Assembly (NCBI GenBank): GCA_963575745.1 | Contig: CAUYUJ010015308.1 | Location: forward strand, 133,501 to 197,500 | DNA from: Prorocentrum cordatum | Taxonomy: Eukaryota; Sar; Dinophyceae; Prorocentrales; Prorocentraceae | Direction: 5' to 3' | DNA: 64,000 bases | Part shown: positions 53,413 through 64,000 of the stretch, one piece after another | How the letters are laid out: each line of letters opens with the position of its first letter | Position numbering within the stretch: position 1 is the stretch's first letter | The notes under the pieces: model-generated | What the model was told of the DNA's origin: nothing | Database searches by the model: none | The model's input: the letters and a program-made list of their open reading frames with translations, nothing else | Made by a program: the position numbers and the translations under genes

Positions 53413-54241
53413 GCGCAGCCACTGGAGCCTGCTGGTATGCCAAGGGAAGCATTAGCGAGGTTTCTCGGAATGCCACTCAGGACAGACAGAATGGGCATCA
53501 CGGAGCGCACGCACCGCCATCGCATTAGGAAGTTTGTTCTGGAGTGCCGACAGGTACGCTTACTGCAGGGTGTCGAAGGAGAAAAAAGTGATCATCAGGA
53601 AGCCAACCAATGTGCTCCTCAATGGCCCTACCGCCGTATACCGTGGCTGCCAGCATGCTCTACCCCACATACACTTCGAGGGGGATCAATGGGATTCTTC
53701 AGCAGGGTATCAAAATACAGATGCGGCATCTCTCGGACAGACCGAGAAGTGAGCCGAGCGGGAGAGGGGAGCACGGAGTTATAACAGCAGAATAAGCAGC
53801 CGCCCCCAACAACAATTTGGGGTCACGGGCCTTCCGTCCCTCCCCCCTCTCCTCCTTTTGAGTTGTTCGTGTCGTCGTCTCCTCCCCTGGCTTGGGCGCT
53901 CTGCCAAGCCCGCGCGTTCCCTCCCCTAGGGCACGCGGAAGGGCCAGCAGCCGCTCCCCCCGCACTGACCCGCAGGGACTCGTGATGTAAGGTAGCGAAC
54001 CTCTGTGACGGGGCCACCTCTGAGCTCGGTCCTTGAGCTACGTGGTATGCCCCCTGCCGGGCCTAGTGAGAAGGCAGGGCTGCAGCACAAACAATCGCAG
54101 AGGATTTTGACAGAAGCGGCTAATTCACCTGAGTACGTGCTCTGACGTTGCCCTCTCATATGTGGATGTCCTTGTCCTTGTCCTCCTCCTCCTCCTGCTC
54201 CTCCTCCATTCCTGCTCTTTATGAATAACTTATCCCTGTCG
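53413..54241. other. No recognisable gene
   Basis: 53437-53784 is open but motif-free. A short CTCCTC tract at 54183-54212 precedes the family 4 head. Confidence 0.4.
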
Positions 54242-54890
54242 TACCCCGAGGCCAGTCGAAAGGGCGGGCCAGGCGTTTCGCCTGAGACTTCCTCACCGCT
54301 TATGATCATGAAAACGCGAATGTGTAAGAGCTTCACGGATGGAGGGCGGTCCGTTTTCAAAATGTCGCTCTCGCCCTGGCGCCGCGCACATTCGTTTTTT
54401 AAAGTTTGCAAGGATTTCGCGGATGGACGGCGGTCCGATTTCAAAATGCGGCTCTCGCCCCAGCGACGCGCACATTCGTCTTAAAGGTTTGCTGCAAGGG
54501 TTTCACGGATGGAGGGCGCTTCCTTGTCGCAATGTGGCTCTTGCCTTAGCGCCGCGCACATTGATCTTAAGAGTCGTGAGAAATCTAACACTTTTCATGA
54601 AGTCACGATGTCGGAACGTCAGGGCGCAACAGTCAGGTTGATCCGCGGTGCTGAAGTCCCAGGATTGGTGTTCTGGCACGATTCAAGATCGCCAAGACGC
54701 AAAAATAACGGTGATTCGCGGCGTTGATGTCCCAAGAACGGCGTTCAGGCACAATTCTGGATTTTCAAACGCTTGTCGTCCACCTGGGCACTTCCCTCAA
54801 TGAAAATGAATCCGTGTAGGGCCTATGAAGAGGAAACTTGCAAGGAGGCTGTGTTGCAATATCGTTGGTGTCTCTTGGGTTTACAGTGGT
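54242..54890 (+). mobile_element. Family 4 composite repeat, copy b
   Basis: Head CCCCGAGGCCAGTCGAAAGG and GGCGTTTCGCCTGAGACTTC. Units of about 84 bp start with CTTCACGGATGGAGGGCGG at 54331 and with variants at 54415 and 54501. Tail GATGTCGGAACGTCAGGGCG, CTTGTCGTCCACCTGGGCAC, CCCTCAATGAAAATGAATCC and GTTGCAATATCGTTGGTGTC. It is uninterrupted, which shows what copy a looked like before the LINE at 24.3-26.6 kb. Confidence 0.75.
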
Positions 54891-55309
54891 CTTCCTCCTC
54901 CTCCTCCACCTCCTTCTCTTCCTCATCCCTCCTACTCCCCGAAGAGGTGGGGGACGAAGGGATGGCGAGGAGAAGGAGGAAGAGGAGGAGGACGACGACG
55001 ACGGCACAGATGAGGATAATTGCTCCTCTCCCCTCCGACCGTGCATTGAATCACCGTTCACCCAATTGGGGAGATTCAAATAATTCTCGCTGGCCCAACG
55101 GGCCAGAAGTGTGTGCTCAAAACTTCGGGAAGAATTTGAGAATGTGTCTGGTTTACGCGCGCGTGGCGGCCTCTGTGGGTCTGCGGGCGACACATACCCC
55201 GGTAAGGCCCTGGTAGGGTCCCTACATGATCCCGGCAGGTTCGGATCAGAGATGCCGAAACTCCTGGGCGGGCCTCGGCCCCCCCCCGGAGCGCCCCAAT
55301 GAGGCGCTA
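54891..55309. other. Short (CTC)n and GAG tracts, no gene
   Basis: 54893-54925 CTCCTC, 54965-55000 GGAGAAGG. The rest is complex, without motifs. Confidence 0.45.
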
Positions 55310-56800
55310 AACGAGTGGCCCTCCCCAACGGCCTCAGACCAAGAGCGTTCCAATATGGCCCACGACGGTCCCAAGACGGCCCAAGAAGCGCCGAAGATGT
55401 CCCAGGAAGGTTCTAAGAAGAGGACATCGTGGGCCCTCGAAGACTCAAAATCACGGTTTTCGCTGAAGTTTTCGGACGATGCTGGCGGTGCCACTTTCTC
55501 GAGCTGCCGACCGCCCTGGGCGGCCCAAGAGGCCGCAAGATCGCTCCAAAACGGCACGACAAGCCTCCATGAGGGCCCCCACATGGCCCACAATGGCCAT
55601 GAGACGGTCCAAGAGGCCTCCAAGACGGCCTTAGGATGGCCCCAAGAGGGGACCCAGAGGGGGAACCCGAACAGACATTTCGAGATCTCGGCTCAAGAGG
55701 CGCCGATGAAGCCCCCAGAGGCCCCCAAGAGCCCCCCAAGAGTCGTGGAGAGGCCCCAAAAGATGACCCCAAGACCCCCAAGAGACCCCCGCCTCAGAGG
55801 CTTCAAGACTGCTCTCCAGAGGCTCCCGAGAGCCCTCCGAAGAGACCCCAAGAAGCATCCATAAGGACTCTGACCCACAACCCAGGTACGTCTCGAAACT
55901 CTGCTGGGGCTCTCTTGAGCCCTCTTGGCGCCCTCTGGGGCAGTCGATCGGCTCCCTTCGACAGGATGTGAGCCACGTCTCTAAAACTCTCCTCGAGGAC
56001 AGTCCTGCCTGCCCGACCATTCCCCATGCGTACGAACACTCCACCATGCAGCCACCGTGATGGATGCGAACTGTACCGGCGGAGTGAGCGAAGCGATTGC
56101 ATGAACGACGCATGATCTCAATCTGTTCAGTGTGGCCCTGGTTCCCGCATCTCTCACGCCTCCTCCTCCTCCTCCTCCTCCTCGTCCTCCTCCTCCTCCT
56201 CCTCCTCCTCCTCCTGTCGCCTCTCCGTCCCTCCTACTCCTTATCCGCCACCGTGCCGCGAGGCACGACGCGGAGTGACCTCCGGTTTCTTCGAGCCCTC
56301 TGCATCGAACACTGCAGATGCTGCGCAGCCGGGCCCCAGCCGCGGACTGCCAAGCCCAAGGCCCCATGGGGCCCCATGTGGCCTCTCCGGCGCTCTCTCG
56401 GCGGCCGCAAAACCGCCCCAAGACGGCCCCCGAGCTCCCAAGAGAGGCCAAAGAGGCCCTCAGGAGGACACAGCCAGAGGCGTGAGAGGGGGCCACCCAA
56501 AGATGGCCCCCGAGACCGCCAGCACTGGCCCCAGAGAGCCGTCTAAGCCCAAGAGATGGCTTCAAGAGGCCCCAGCGAGGCTCCCAACAGGCCCCCCGCC
56601 CAGTGAGGCCTCTGAGACGCCTCCTGCCACGGGATGGGCAGAAGGCCACTGGATCGTCGGCCCAAATTGGCCTGCCAGATTGGTGCCTGGCGCAAGCAAA
56701 TAAAAAACACCCGTGTGCCGGGAAGCCCCCAAGGAAACCCCAAAGGCCAGAATAGAGCCCCAAGACGGCCCAGGAGGGCTTTCGGTGTTCCCCAACAGCG
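55310..56800 (+). repeat. Degenerate CCAAGAGGCCCC-type short repeat region
   Basis: 55330-55960 and 56350-56790 are built of loosely repeated words such as GGCCCCAAGAGG, CCAAGACGGCCC and CCCCCAAGAGCC. They are separated by complex sequence and a (CTC)n tract at 56158-56215. Frames look Pro/Lys/Arg/Glu-rich and are not genes. Confidence 0.6.
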
Positions 56801-57955
56801 GCTTCCCCGACAGCTGGAGGAACGCGCTGCCAACTAGCGCGGCCGCCCTGTCGCTCGACAGTTCACAGGCATTCCCATGTCGGAGGGGCCGGCGCGGCGG
56901 TGACTCGTAGGCGTCGCCTGTCCCCCCGTCGCATCGCCAGACGCGTCGCTAAGGCGGACGTTTCGCCCGACGCCTTTTCTCACGGTAGGGTCCTGAAGCC
57001 CGAGCGGTCTAACAGCTGGACGGGTGGAGGCCGGGCCGGATCGTGTATTGGTCATACAGAAATCCACAGCTTCGCATACGTGCGTGCCTCGATCGCAAAC
57101 AGTGTGAAGTTCACCTTCGCATTGCGCACATGCATCGGCTTCCAGCGGCTGCGCGGATTGAGCACATGCGGCTTTCAGAATGTGGCTGTCGCCTCGGCGC
57201 TGCGGGCATTCGCTTCAAAAACTGTGAGCGCTCACGCGGATGGAGTACGCATGATGCAAGATGATCTACCGCTTGTAAGCATATCATGTGTTGGGACAAT
57301 GACCATGGAATCGTGCAGTGGCTGCACGGACGGACTCGTTCTCAAAGCACATGTCTCGCTTGAGACTTCCTCTGCCTGCAAGTGCGGAACCTTGTCTTTC
57401 TGTCTACAGGTCTGGAACAACGTCAAGGATGGAGGACGGTTCCGCTTCAAAATGGAGCTGTCGCTTGACGCTCGATGACGTCATGTCCTCGATTTCAACC
57501 TATTCTGGTACCTACATGCATGGGGAGCCTAGCACTCTCAACATCAGACTATCGCCCGAATGGCAAGACCAAGGGTTGCCCGTCTTTCAGAAGTGTAGTC
57601 CACGGCGAAGAGGAGGACCCAGCCCACTCTCACCCCCCGTCCTCCATTCCCCTCCCCCTCCCGTTCCCCCTCCTCCTCCTCCTCCTCGTCCTCCTCATTA
57701 TCATTATCATCACCATCATCATCCTCCTCCTCCTCCTCCTCGTCCTCCTCCTCCTCCTCCTCCTCCTCCTCCTCCTCCTCCCCTCCCTCTCCTCACTACC
57801 CATTCCCCCTCGCATTCCTCCTGCCCGCCCCACCCATCTGCCTTATCCCTCTGCCATCCTCCCCCGCCCCCTCGCTCACTCGAGGAATATGTAAGGGGAG
57901 GAATGCAAGAAAACTATCCCCGCCTGCCCCGCCCAGGTGGCGGAAACGAATACGA
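56801..57955. other. Diverged family 4 units and (CTC)n
   Basis: 57060-57245 and 57405-57475 carry words of the family 4 unit (AGCGGATTGAGCACATGCGG, AGGATGGAGGACGGTTCCGC, TTCAAAATGGAGCTGTCGC), strongly diverged. 57655-57785 is a (CTC)n tract with an ATC insert. No gene. Confidence 0.5.
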
Positions 57956-58023
57956 CAACCACCACAACGAAGACGACGACGACGGCGACGGCGCAAACGA
58001 CGACGACGGCGACGGCAAAAAGC

Positions 58024-58088
<65 letters not shown>

Positions 58089-58090
58089 AG
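57956..58090 (+). repeat. (GAC)n microsatellite
   Basis: ACGACG repeats, uninterrupted from 58023 to 58088. The minus strand is poly-Val/Ser/Arg. Confidence 0.95.
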
Positions 58091-58944
58091 CGCGGGCCAA
58101 ATGCCCATGTAAGCGTCGATCTGCAGCGGCGGCATCGACGGGCTCCTCGGCGCCAAGCGCGCGCTGGCGCGCCCGCACACGGGCGCTCCGTGCGACAGCG
58201 ACCGCCGCCGCAACCCTTGTCGTCGCCGGCTCGAAAAAGCCCCCCGAGGGACGAGGGAAGGCCGCGGGGAGGCTGGCTGGAAAGTGCCGCTGGGTAGGCC
58301 TCGCTGCGCGGACGTGAGCCACGAAAGCCAGAGAAGCCGCCGCCACCACCACCAGAACTCCGTTCCCAGCGGCAAACCCCACGAGCTGGCGGCACTCCGT
58401 TCTGGACACCCTCCTGGGGCGCGCCTGGAACGGGGGGCCACCGGCTCGGGGGGGAGGAGCGGCCAGCCCCCAGGCTGGTGGTGGTGGCTCTGCCATCTCT
58501 GGTGAACTGGTGCGGCACGCGGGCAGCGGGAAAGGGCTCGCGGTATAGGCACGAAGGCTTGGACCCCTGGGGAGGACGACGGGCCGCATCCCTGCAGGCC
58601 AAAAACCCACGGGCGGAATGCGAACGTGCCGGAATGTTTCCGCGGTCCGAAGGCCAACCCCGCTATCACAGCCTAACAGAACCGCAGCCTCCTCTGTCGA
58701 GTTGAGGGGGCGGGTGGGGAGCGGCGGTGCAGCAGTCGAAACGTGGTCACCAGAACGTAGGTCAAGAACATGATCCCCTTCGCCATAGGAGAGCTCGATC
58801 AAACGAGGACTGTAAGGCCATCCCTCCAAGGCTAGCACTGTAAATAACCCCGGGGGGCGTAAAGGTCGGGCAGAGGTGATGTCATAGCAAAATTGCTCTG
58901 CACGGACCGATGAAAAAGGGCCACATGTGATTACCCAGCATGGT
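58091..58944. other. No recognisable gene
   Basis: GC-rich complex sequence. A 361-codon minus-strand frame (57876-58961) is partly created by the GAC tract and has no domain. Confidence 0.45.
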
Positions 58945-59026
58945 TCGCTCGCTGACCCCACCTTGGGATAACCCCCCTTCTACTGAAGGAGGAGCGATGG
59001 GGGCACGGCTCAGGGGGGGGAGAGGA

Positions 59027-59158
59027 GCATTTACTTGGAATCGGCGACACATTGCAGATAAATCGGCTATAAACCTCGCATAGCGAGTCCGCGCGTTCAC
59101 GGGCGGTGGGCTATCAGACCCTCATCGGCGATGAATGGGCGGTTGGGGGTCGATGCGT
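59027..59158 (+). mobile_element. Family 3 element, core copy
   Basis: ACTTGGAATCGGCGACACAT at the left and TGGGCGGTTGGGGGTCGATG at the right, with GGCTATCAGACCCTCATCGG inside. GGCTCAGGGGGGG precedes it, as in the other copies. Confidence 0.65.
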
Positions 59159-59269
59159 CCCCCGCTGAGCCGATCCCCGCGCAACTGACTACAATACCTA
59201 CCTAACCACCCCAACCCACCCCGACGCCGAATTTCGGGTTTGGGGGGAGTCGGGCTGCGTATGCTTTTT

Positions 59270-60441
59270 CCCAACCATCCTGTGGAGTTCGGGCCTCAAA
59301 CAGCGCCCCGCGTCCCTCCTCCTCCTCCTCCTGCTCCTCCTCCTCCTCCTCCTCCTCCTCCTCCTCCTCCTCTCCTGCTCCCCCTCCTCCCTCCACCTAT
59401 CGCTGCCTCTGCCCTCCGCATGTCTGTGTTTCGGCGCGCCCAGTGCAACGCTTCGTGGCCCCGTAGGGAGCCCCTCCGAAGGCCTCAGCGACAGGCTCCA
59501 CATGGCGGCGACGCTCCATTTTGGCGCACCCCTCACCTGGTTCGTGGCCCCATAGGGAGCTCCACCGAAGGCCCCAGCGGCAAGCTCCACGTGGCGGCAC
59601 CGCCCCATTTTGGCGCACCCCTCACACGGCTCGTGGTTCCAATGAGACCTCAGCTGGGAGCTCCACCGAAGGCCCAGGTAGCAGGGCCCACATGGCGGCG
59701 CCGCTCCACTTTGGCGCACCGCTCACACGATTCGTGGCCCCACATGGCGCTCCACCGAAAGGCCCCAGCGGCAGGCTCCGCATGGCGGCGCCGCCCCATT
59801 TGGGCGCACCCCTCGCACGGTTCGTGGCCTCATACGGAGCTCCAACGAAGGCCCAAGTAGCAGCAGGGTCCACATCGCGGCACCGCCCTGTTTTGGCACA
59901 CCCCTCACAGGGTTCATGGCCCCATGGGGAGCACCACCGAAGGCCCAAGTAGTAGAGGGTCCACATGGCGGCGCCGCTCCATTTTGGCGTACCCCCACAC
60001 GGTTCGTGGCCCCATAGGGAGCACCACCGAAGGCCCAAGTACTAGGGGGGTTCCACATGGCGGCGCCGCCCCATTTGGGCGCACCCCTCGCACGGCTCGA
60101 AGTTCCATAGGGAGCTCCACCGAAGGCCCAAATAGCAGGCTCCACATGGCGGCGCCGCCCCATTTTGGCGCACCCCTCACAAGGTCCGTGGCTCCATAGG
60201 GAGCTCACCGAAGGCCCCTGCGGCGAGCTCCGCATGGCGGCGCCGCCCCATTTTGGCGCACCCCTCACACGCTTCGTGGCCCCATACGGAGCTCCACTGG
60301 AAGGCCCCCGCGGCAGGCTTCACATGGCGGCGCCGCCCCATTTTGGTGCACCCCTCATACGGGTCGTTGGCCCATAGGGAGCTCCAACGAAAGCGGCGCC
60401 ACAATACGGTATTCACAACTGCACATGGTTGGGTCCTTCGC
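59270..60441 (+). mobile_element. Family 2 composite element, copy III
   Basis: Head CCCAACCATCCTGTGGAGTT and CGGGCCTCAAACAGCG, (CTC)n at 59312-59375, then about ten units (TTCGTGGCCCCATAGGGAGC, TCCACCGAAGGCCC, CACATGGCGGCGCCGCCCCA, TTTTGGCGCACCCCTCACAC). Tail GGTATTCACAACTGCACATG, GTTGGGTCCTTCGCCC. Confidence 0.82.
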
Positions 60442-60774
60442 CCAGATAATTGAATGTTCCCCGACACCGTGCGCTGGGAATTGAAGGCAACTTTGGGCCT
60501 TCCGGTTGGTTTGGGGTGGCTTGGTGGGTAGTGACTAACGCTGCCCCTCATCTTCGCATTACTTCTCCATGGGAGCCAGGATCGGACTGGCAAGAGTCGG
60601 TGAGGTGGTCAGTAGGTGTCGCCGCCGGGTCTCAGGTGGCTGAGCATGTCTGTGCTCTTCGGTCTTGTGCTCGGCGCCCTGCCAGGTATCCCGCTGAGTC
60701 CTCGCCGCAAGCCTCCTCTTACCTAGGCATCCGGCGTCTCGATTTTGTTCGAGACACCGGCCCCCGACCTCTCG
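60442..60774. other. No recognisable feature
   Basis: Balanced complex sequence right of family 2 copy III. Confidence 0.4.
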
Positions 60775-60900
60775 ACCACTGGCCCAGGACCGGTGTTTCA
60801 TCCCGAGTCGTTTTTTGACGGCCCCGAGGCCTAGTTAATGGGCCCCGAGAGGCCGAAAACTATGAAAGACCTCCGCCTCGATCTTTTCGAGACGCTGGAT
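60775..60900 (+). repeat. Family 7 dispersed repeat
   Basis: CCCAGGACCGGTGTTTCATC, CCGAGTCGTTTTTTGACGGC, CCCCGAGAGGCCGAAAACTA and AAAGACCTCCGCCTCGATCT. Confidence 0.65.
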
Positions 60901-61689
60901 GCCTGGGCAATTGCGCCGATTGGCACTCGTGCCCGCTGTCGGGGGGGCGTCAGGGGGCCGCCAGGAGGCGGGCCGTGCGCGCGAGCGCGCGCGCAGGGGC
61001 GGCGGCCTGAGCTCGTCGTAGGAGGGGCAGCGGAGGTCGCCCTTGGGCGTCTCCAGCGGGAAGAAGAAGGGCATGTCGGCGCGAACGTTCACCTCGGGGG
61101 GGACGAAGGGGGGGGGGGGAACGGGCCGACAAAAGGATGGGGAATCACGCCCGCACGTCCGAGCGCGCACGTTCACCTGGGGGGGGGGAGGGGGAGGCGG
61201 GGCGACAGAGGAGGGGGAGCGGGGGGAGGAGGGCGAGGAGACACGCCCGCACGTCCGAGCGCGCCGAGGCAAGAGCGAGCGGAAAGAGAAGAGTGCACAA
61301 CTCGACGAGCGAGAGGCATCACACGTGCACCGAGTCTTCGACGCAGGCGAGCTACCGAAAACGAAGCCAGAAGCAGGCACCATCAGACGCCTGAGGGATG
61401 CAGGTGTTACCCGTTTGTTCCCTCGAGAGGTGTCCTTGGCAGCCTCGAGGGCCCTCAAATAGGTGGCAGCCCTACTGGGCCCCTCCTCAAGCATGACACC
61501 CAGAGATGGGACCGAGCGACGGACGCTTGAACACTGGGTCCGTACCAGCGGCAGAATGGAAGGGTACCCGACAAACAAGGATAAAGTCTCCATACGCTGG
61601 CCGGCCCTACGAGGTCCTGAGCGGGCAGGGGACGATCAGGAGGACAGGCAACCTGCGGAACTCGACGCGAGGAAGAGAGAATCCGCAGC
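60901..61689. other. G-rich stretch without recognised gene
   Basis: Two CACGTCCGAGCGCGC blocks flank GGGGGG-rich bases (61060-61260). They are similar to each other (a duplication of about 110 bp). No motif in the frames. Confidence 0.4.
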
Positions 61690-62330
61690 AGGCGGAGCAG
61701 AAGAGGGAGGAGGACGAGTGGGGGGAACGAGGGAGGACGAGGGAGGACGAGGAGGAGGAGGAAGACGAGGGGGGAGAGGAGGAGGAGGAGGAGGAGGAGG
61801 AGGAGGAGAGGAGGAGGAGGAGGAGGAAGACGAGAGAGGGGAGGAGGAGGAGGAGGAGAGAGGAGGAGGAGGATGGAGGAGGAGGAGGAGGAGGACGACG
61901 AGGAGGAGGAACCCTCCCCCTCCACCTCCAGCTCAGCCTCCGTCTTCTCCCCTCGGCGAGCTTCTCGGGGCAGAGCTCGGGTCCCGGGCGGCTGCCCGAG
62001 ACGCGTCGTCGAGGCGGGGCGGGGCTCCGCTGCCGGAGGAGCACCGCGGGGCGAGGAGAAGCTCTCTGGGAACCGACGGGCCTCGGGTGAGCCAAAGAGG
62101 GGAGCCAGGAAGACGCGTGCACCAAGGCGCGTGTGCGGGAGGAGGGAGGAGGGAGGAGGGAGGAGGGAGGAGGGAGGAGGAGGAGGAGGAGGAGGAGGAG
62201 GAGGAGGAGGGAGGAGGGAGGAGGAGGAGGAGGAGGAGGAGGAGGAGGAGGAGGAGGAGGAGGAGAGAGAAGGAGAAGGAGGAGGAGGGAGGAGGAGGAG
62301 GAGGAGGAGGAGGAGGAGGGGGTCGGGGGG
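61690..62330 (+). repeat. (GGA)n tracts flanking a GC-rich block
   Basis: 61700-61915 and 62130-62325 are GGA/GAG tracts; 61916-62129 is GC-rich and non-repetitive. Long Glu/Gly/Arg and Ser/Pro/Leu frames result and are rejected. Confidence 0.85.
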
Positions 62331-62672
62331 CCAGGGGGCGCATCGTGGCCCACGGCGCGTGCGCGGGCGAGGGGGGCGGGGGGCCGAGCCGTGCGTGCGG
62401 AGGAGAGGGGCGCCATGCAATCTGGAAGGTCTCGTGGCCCCGCCAATGATTTCCACACACACACACACAGTCCTCGCTCCCCCTTTCGACGCCCTCGGGT
62501 GGGTACTGGTGAACTAAGCTTCGTGTCGCCGCCCCACCCTCAGAGCACCAGCCTCAGCCTTCGCCTCCTCTCTCAGTCCTCTTCGCCCTCTCGGTGCTCC
62601 TTCACCTGCTCTTTTGCCTGCTCCTGCTCCTCCTGCTCCTCTGCTGCTGGGGGAGGCTGGCTCAGGGGGGGA
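62331..62672. other. No recognisable gene
   Basis: Contains an (AC)n dinucleotide run at 62454-62469 and CTCCTGCTCCTC at 62615-62645. Confidence 0.45.
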
Positions 62673-62806
62673 AGCGTCGACCTGGAGTCGGCGATACATC
62701 GCCGATGGGTTGGCCATGACCCCCCGATAGCAAATCCAACCGCGCCTGGGCGGGGTGCTTTGTCAAGCCCCTATCGGCGATCATTGGGCGATTGGGGGTC
62801 CAAGCG
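62673..62806 (+). mobile_element. Family 3 element, core copy
   Basis: GCGTCGACCTGGAGTCGGCG at the left and GGGCGATTGGGGGTCCAAGC at the right, preceded by GGCTGGCTCAGGGGGG. Confidence 0.65.
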
Positions 62807-63399
62807 TTCGTCCTGAGCCCATCCCCCTCGAGTGTTGCTTCTGACTTCCCTTGCTCTCCTCCCTGCCCCTCCTGGACGCCCCCAGCACACGTCCTGGGGA
62901 GGGGGGGGACCCCATCGTGTGGTCCTGCCGCCACTGCTCCGTCTTCCCCTCTACCCGTCCTCTTCGTTCTGTCATTGCTCTTGCGCCTGGCTCCTGGCTC
63001 ACGATGGCAAGGGGGTCCATGCGGATTTTTTTCTTTTTGGGGAAAAAAAAGGGGGTCCATGCGGATGCTGCACCCCCCCCCACGGCGGTCGGCCTTGGGG
63101 GGGGGGGGGCAAGACTACGGGCCGGGCGACTCCTGGAGTGCTCGCTCCGGGAGTCGCCGGCTGAAGGGAGACAGAAGCTGCGAGCGGATGGGGGAGATAC
63201 CGATGAGAAGATCGAAGGGGAAGGAGGGAGGGGACGTGCAGGCGGCGGCAGGGGGCCACTCTCCCCAGAGTGGAAGGCGCAAAGGCCTCTCCCCTTGCTC
63301 CCAGGAGCCCCCCACAAGCGTCCCACGCACCAACCACGGGTGCCCTCACCTGCAAGCAGGCGAAAGGTTGCCCGAACGCTGGCCCGGGGGCCGCCTGTG
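62807..63399. other. No recognisable gene
   Basis: Includes a direct duplication of GGGGTCCATGCGGAT at about 63010 and 63052, and G/C homopolymers at 63070-63105. Confidence 0.45.
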
Positions 63400-63515
63400 T
63401 GGAAAAAGAAGGAGGGGCAGGAGGAGGAGGAGGAGGGGGAGGTGGAGGCGGAGGCGGAGGCGGAGGCGGAGGAGGAGGATGGGGGAGGAGGAGGAGGAGG
63501 AGGAGGAGGAGGTTT
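63400..63515 (+). repeat. (GGA)n/(GGAGGC)n tract
   Basis: GGAGGA repeats with GGCGGAGGC units in the middle. Confidence 0.9.
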
Positions 63516-64000
63516 GAATTTTCCGACGCGGCGGTCTTCCCCGTGACCGCGCGGCGCGGCCCCGGGGACGAGGCAGCCTGGCCCTCCGGGGTGCGCCGGT
63601 GGTGTCTGGGATGGCGCAGGCGGTGCAATCAGGGAGGCGAAGGAGGGAATGGGCAGCCAAAGGGCATCAAAACGTGAGCATGACGGGCACAGCGATGCAA
63701 CGGCTCACTGGGTTCGGTGGTGCGTCCCAATCTTGGACATGGCACCGGTCGCGCCGCACCGGCATGGCTGGACCGGTGGTTCAAAGCTCTTCGCGGAGCG
63801 TCCCACCACTTCCCAAAAGTAACGCCGCCCCCTGATCGGAAGAAGTGCCAGGCGGATGCTCGACAGCAACCGCCGGGGTGGACCCCACTTCTGAGGTCGC
63901 CAGCAGTGGCTCTTGCCCGGAGTGCCATGGGGGATGGGGAGAAGGAGCGCGCCTGAGGGAATCAGGGAAGCGAAGGAGGGGGGGTGAGCCAAGAGGATTC
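63516..64000. other. No recognisable feature up to the window end
   Basis: GAATCAGGGAAGCGAAGGAGGG at 63958-63980 echoes CAATCAGGGAGGCGAAGGAGGG at 63628-63650, a pair of direct repeats about 330 bp apart. Confidence 0.45.

Noticed and set aside
57876-58961. 361-codon minus-strand ORF
   Set aside because: One third is poly-Val from the GAC tract; the rest has no recognisable domain or splice context.
59510-60270. CCATTTTGGC words as further spliced-leader relics
   Set aside because: They are part of the family 2 unit (CCCCATTTTGGCGCACC) and lack CCGTAG before and TCAAG after.

Overview
The window reads as nuclear DNA of a dinoflagellate. The strongest evidence is an exact 22-nt dinoflagellate spliced leader (minus strand, 22655-22634) at the 5' end of a retrotransposon. 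Supporting evidence: high GC, very sparse coding sequence, many dispersed repeats, long trinucleotide tracts, and introns whose ends coincide with repeat ends and can use GA or GC donors. A Prorocentrum- or Polarella-like lineage would fit, but the species cannot be fixed from sequence alone. I recognised no rRNA, tRNA, CRISPR array or bacterial operon.

Layout. 0-1 kb: decayed C-terminal part of a PIF1-like helicase. 2-14 kb: repeats, namely a 165-bp TA-flanked MITE, a 21-bp minisatellite, trinucleotide tracts, two copies of a foldback family with GTCGGG termini, and a 213-bp inverted-repeat element. 14.2-14.6 kb: a reverse transcriptase relic between two similar direct repeats. 15.4-22.7 kb: a full-length LINE-type retrotransposon on the minus strand. 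It has ORF1 (zinc motif and coiled coil), endonuclease, RT, zinc motif and RNase H, a poly(A) tail, a 14-bp target site duplication and the spliced leader as its first 22 bases. 23.6-26.7 kb: a composite repeat split by a second, heavily decayed LINE. 26.7-32 kb: repeats.

32.2-39.6 kb: the main host gene, on the minus strand. Five exons are visible. They encode C2-like repeats, a clear C2 domain and then a PP2C-type protein phosphatase domain. Its introns consist largely of dispersed repeats. Two introns are introner-like: the element brings its own splice signals, or uses those of the target duplication, so that splicing restores the reading frame.

39.7-64 kb: GGA/CTC tracts, the second MITE copy, a 79-bp satellite, two poorly preserved unknown genes (46.3-48.7 kb minus; 49.4-53.4 kb plus), and further copies of the dispersed families. 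One of these is a roughly 1.1-1.2 kb composite element present three times: a conserved head, a microsatellite, an array of about 89-bp units and a conserved tail.

Almost all long ORFs here are artefacts of trinucleotide or minisatellite repeats and are left out. All repeat families were defined by reading the window against itself. No database search was possible, so names such as family 1 and family 2 are local to this annotation.
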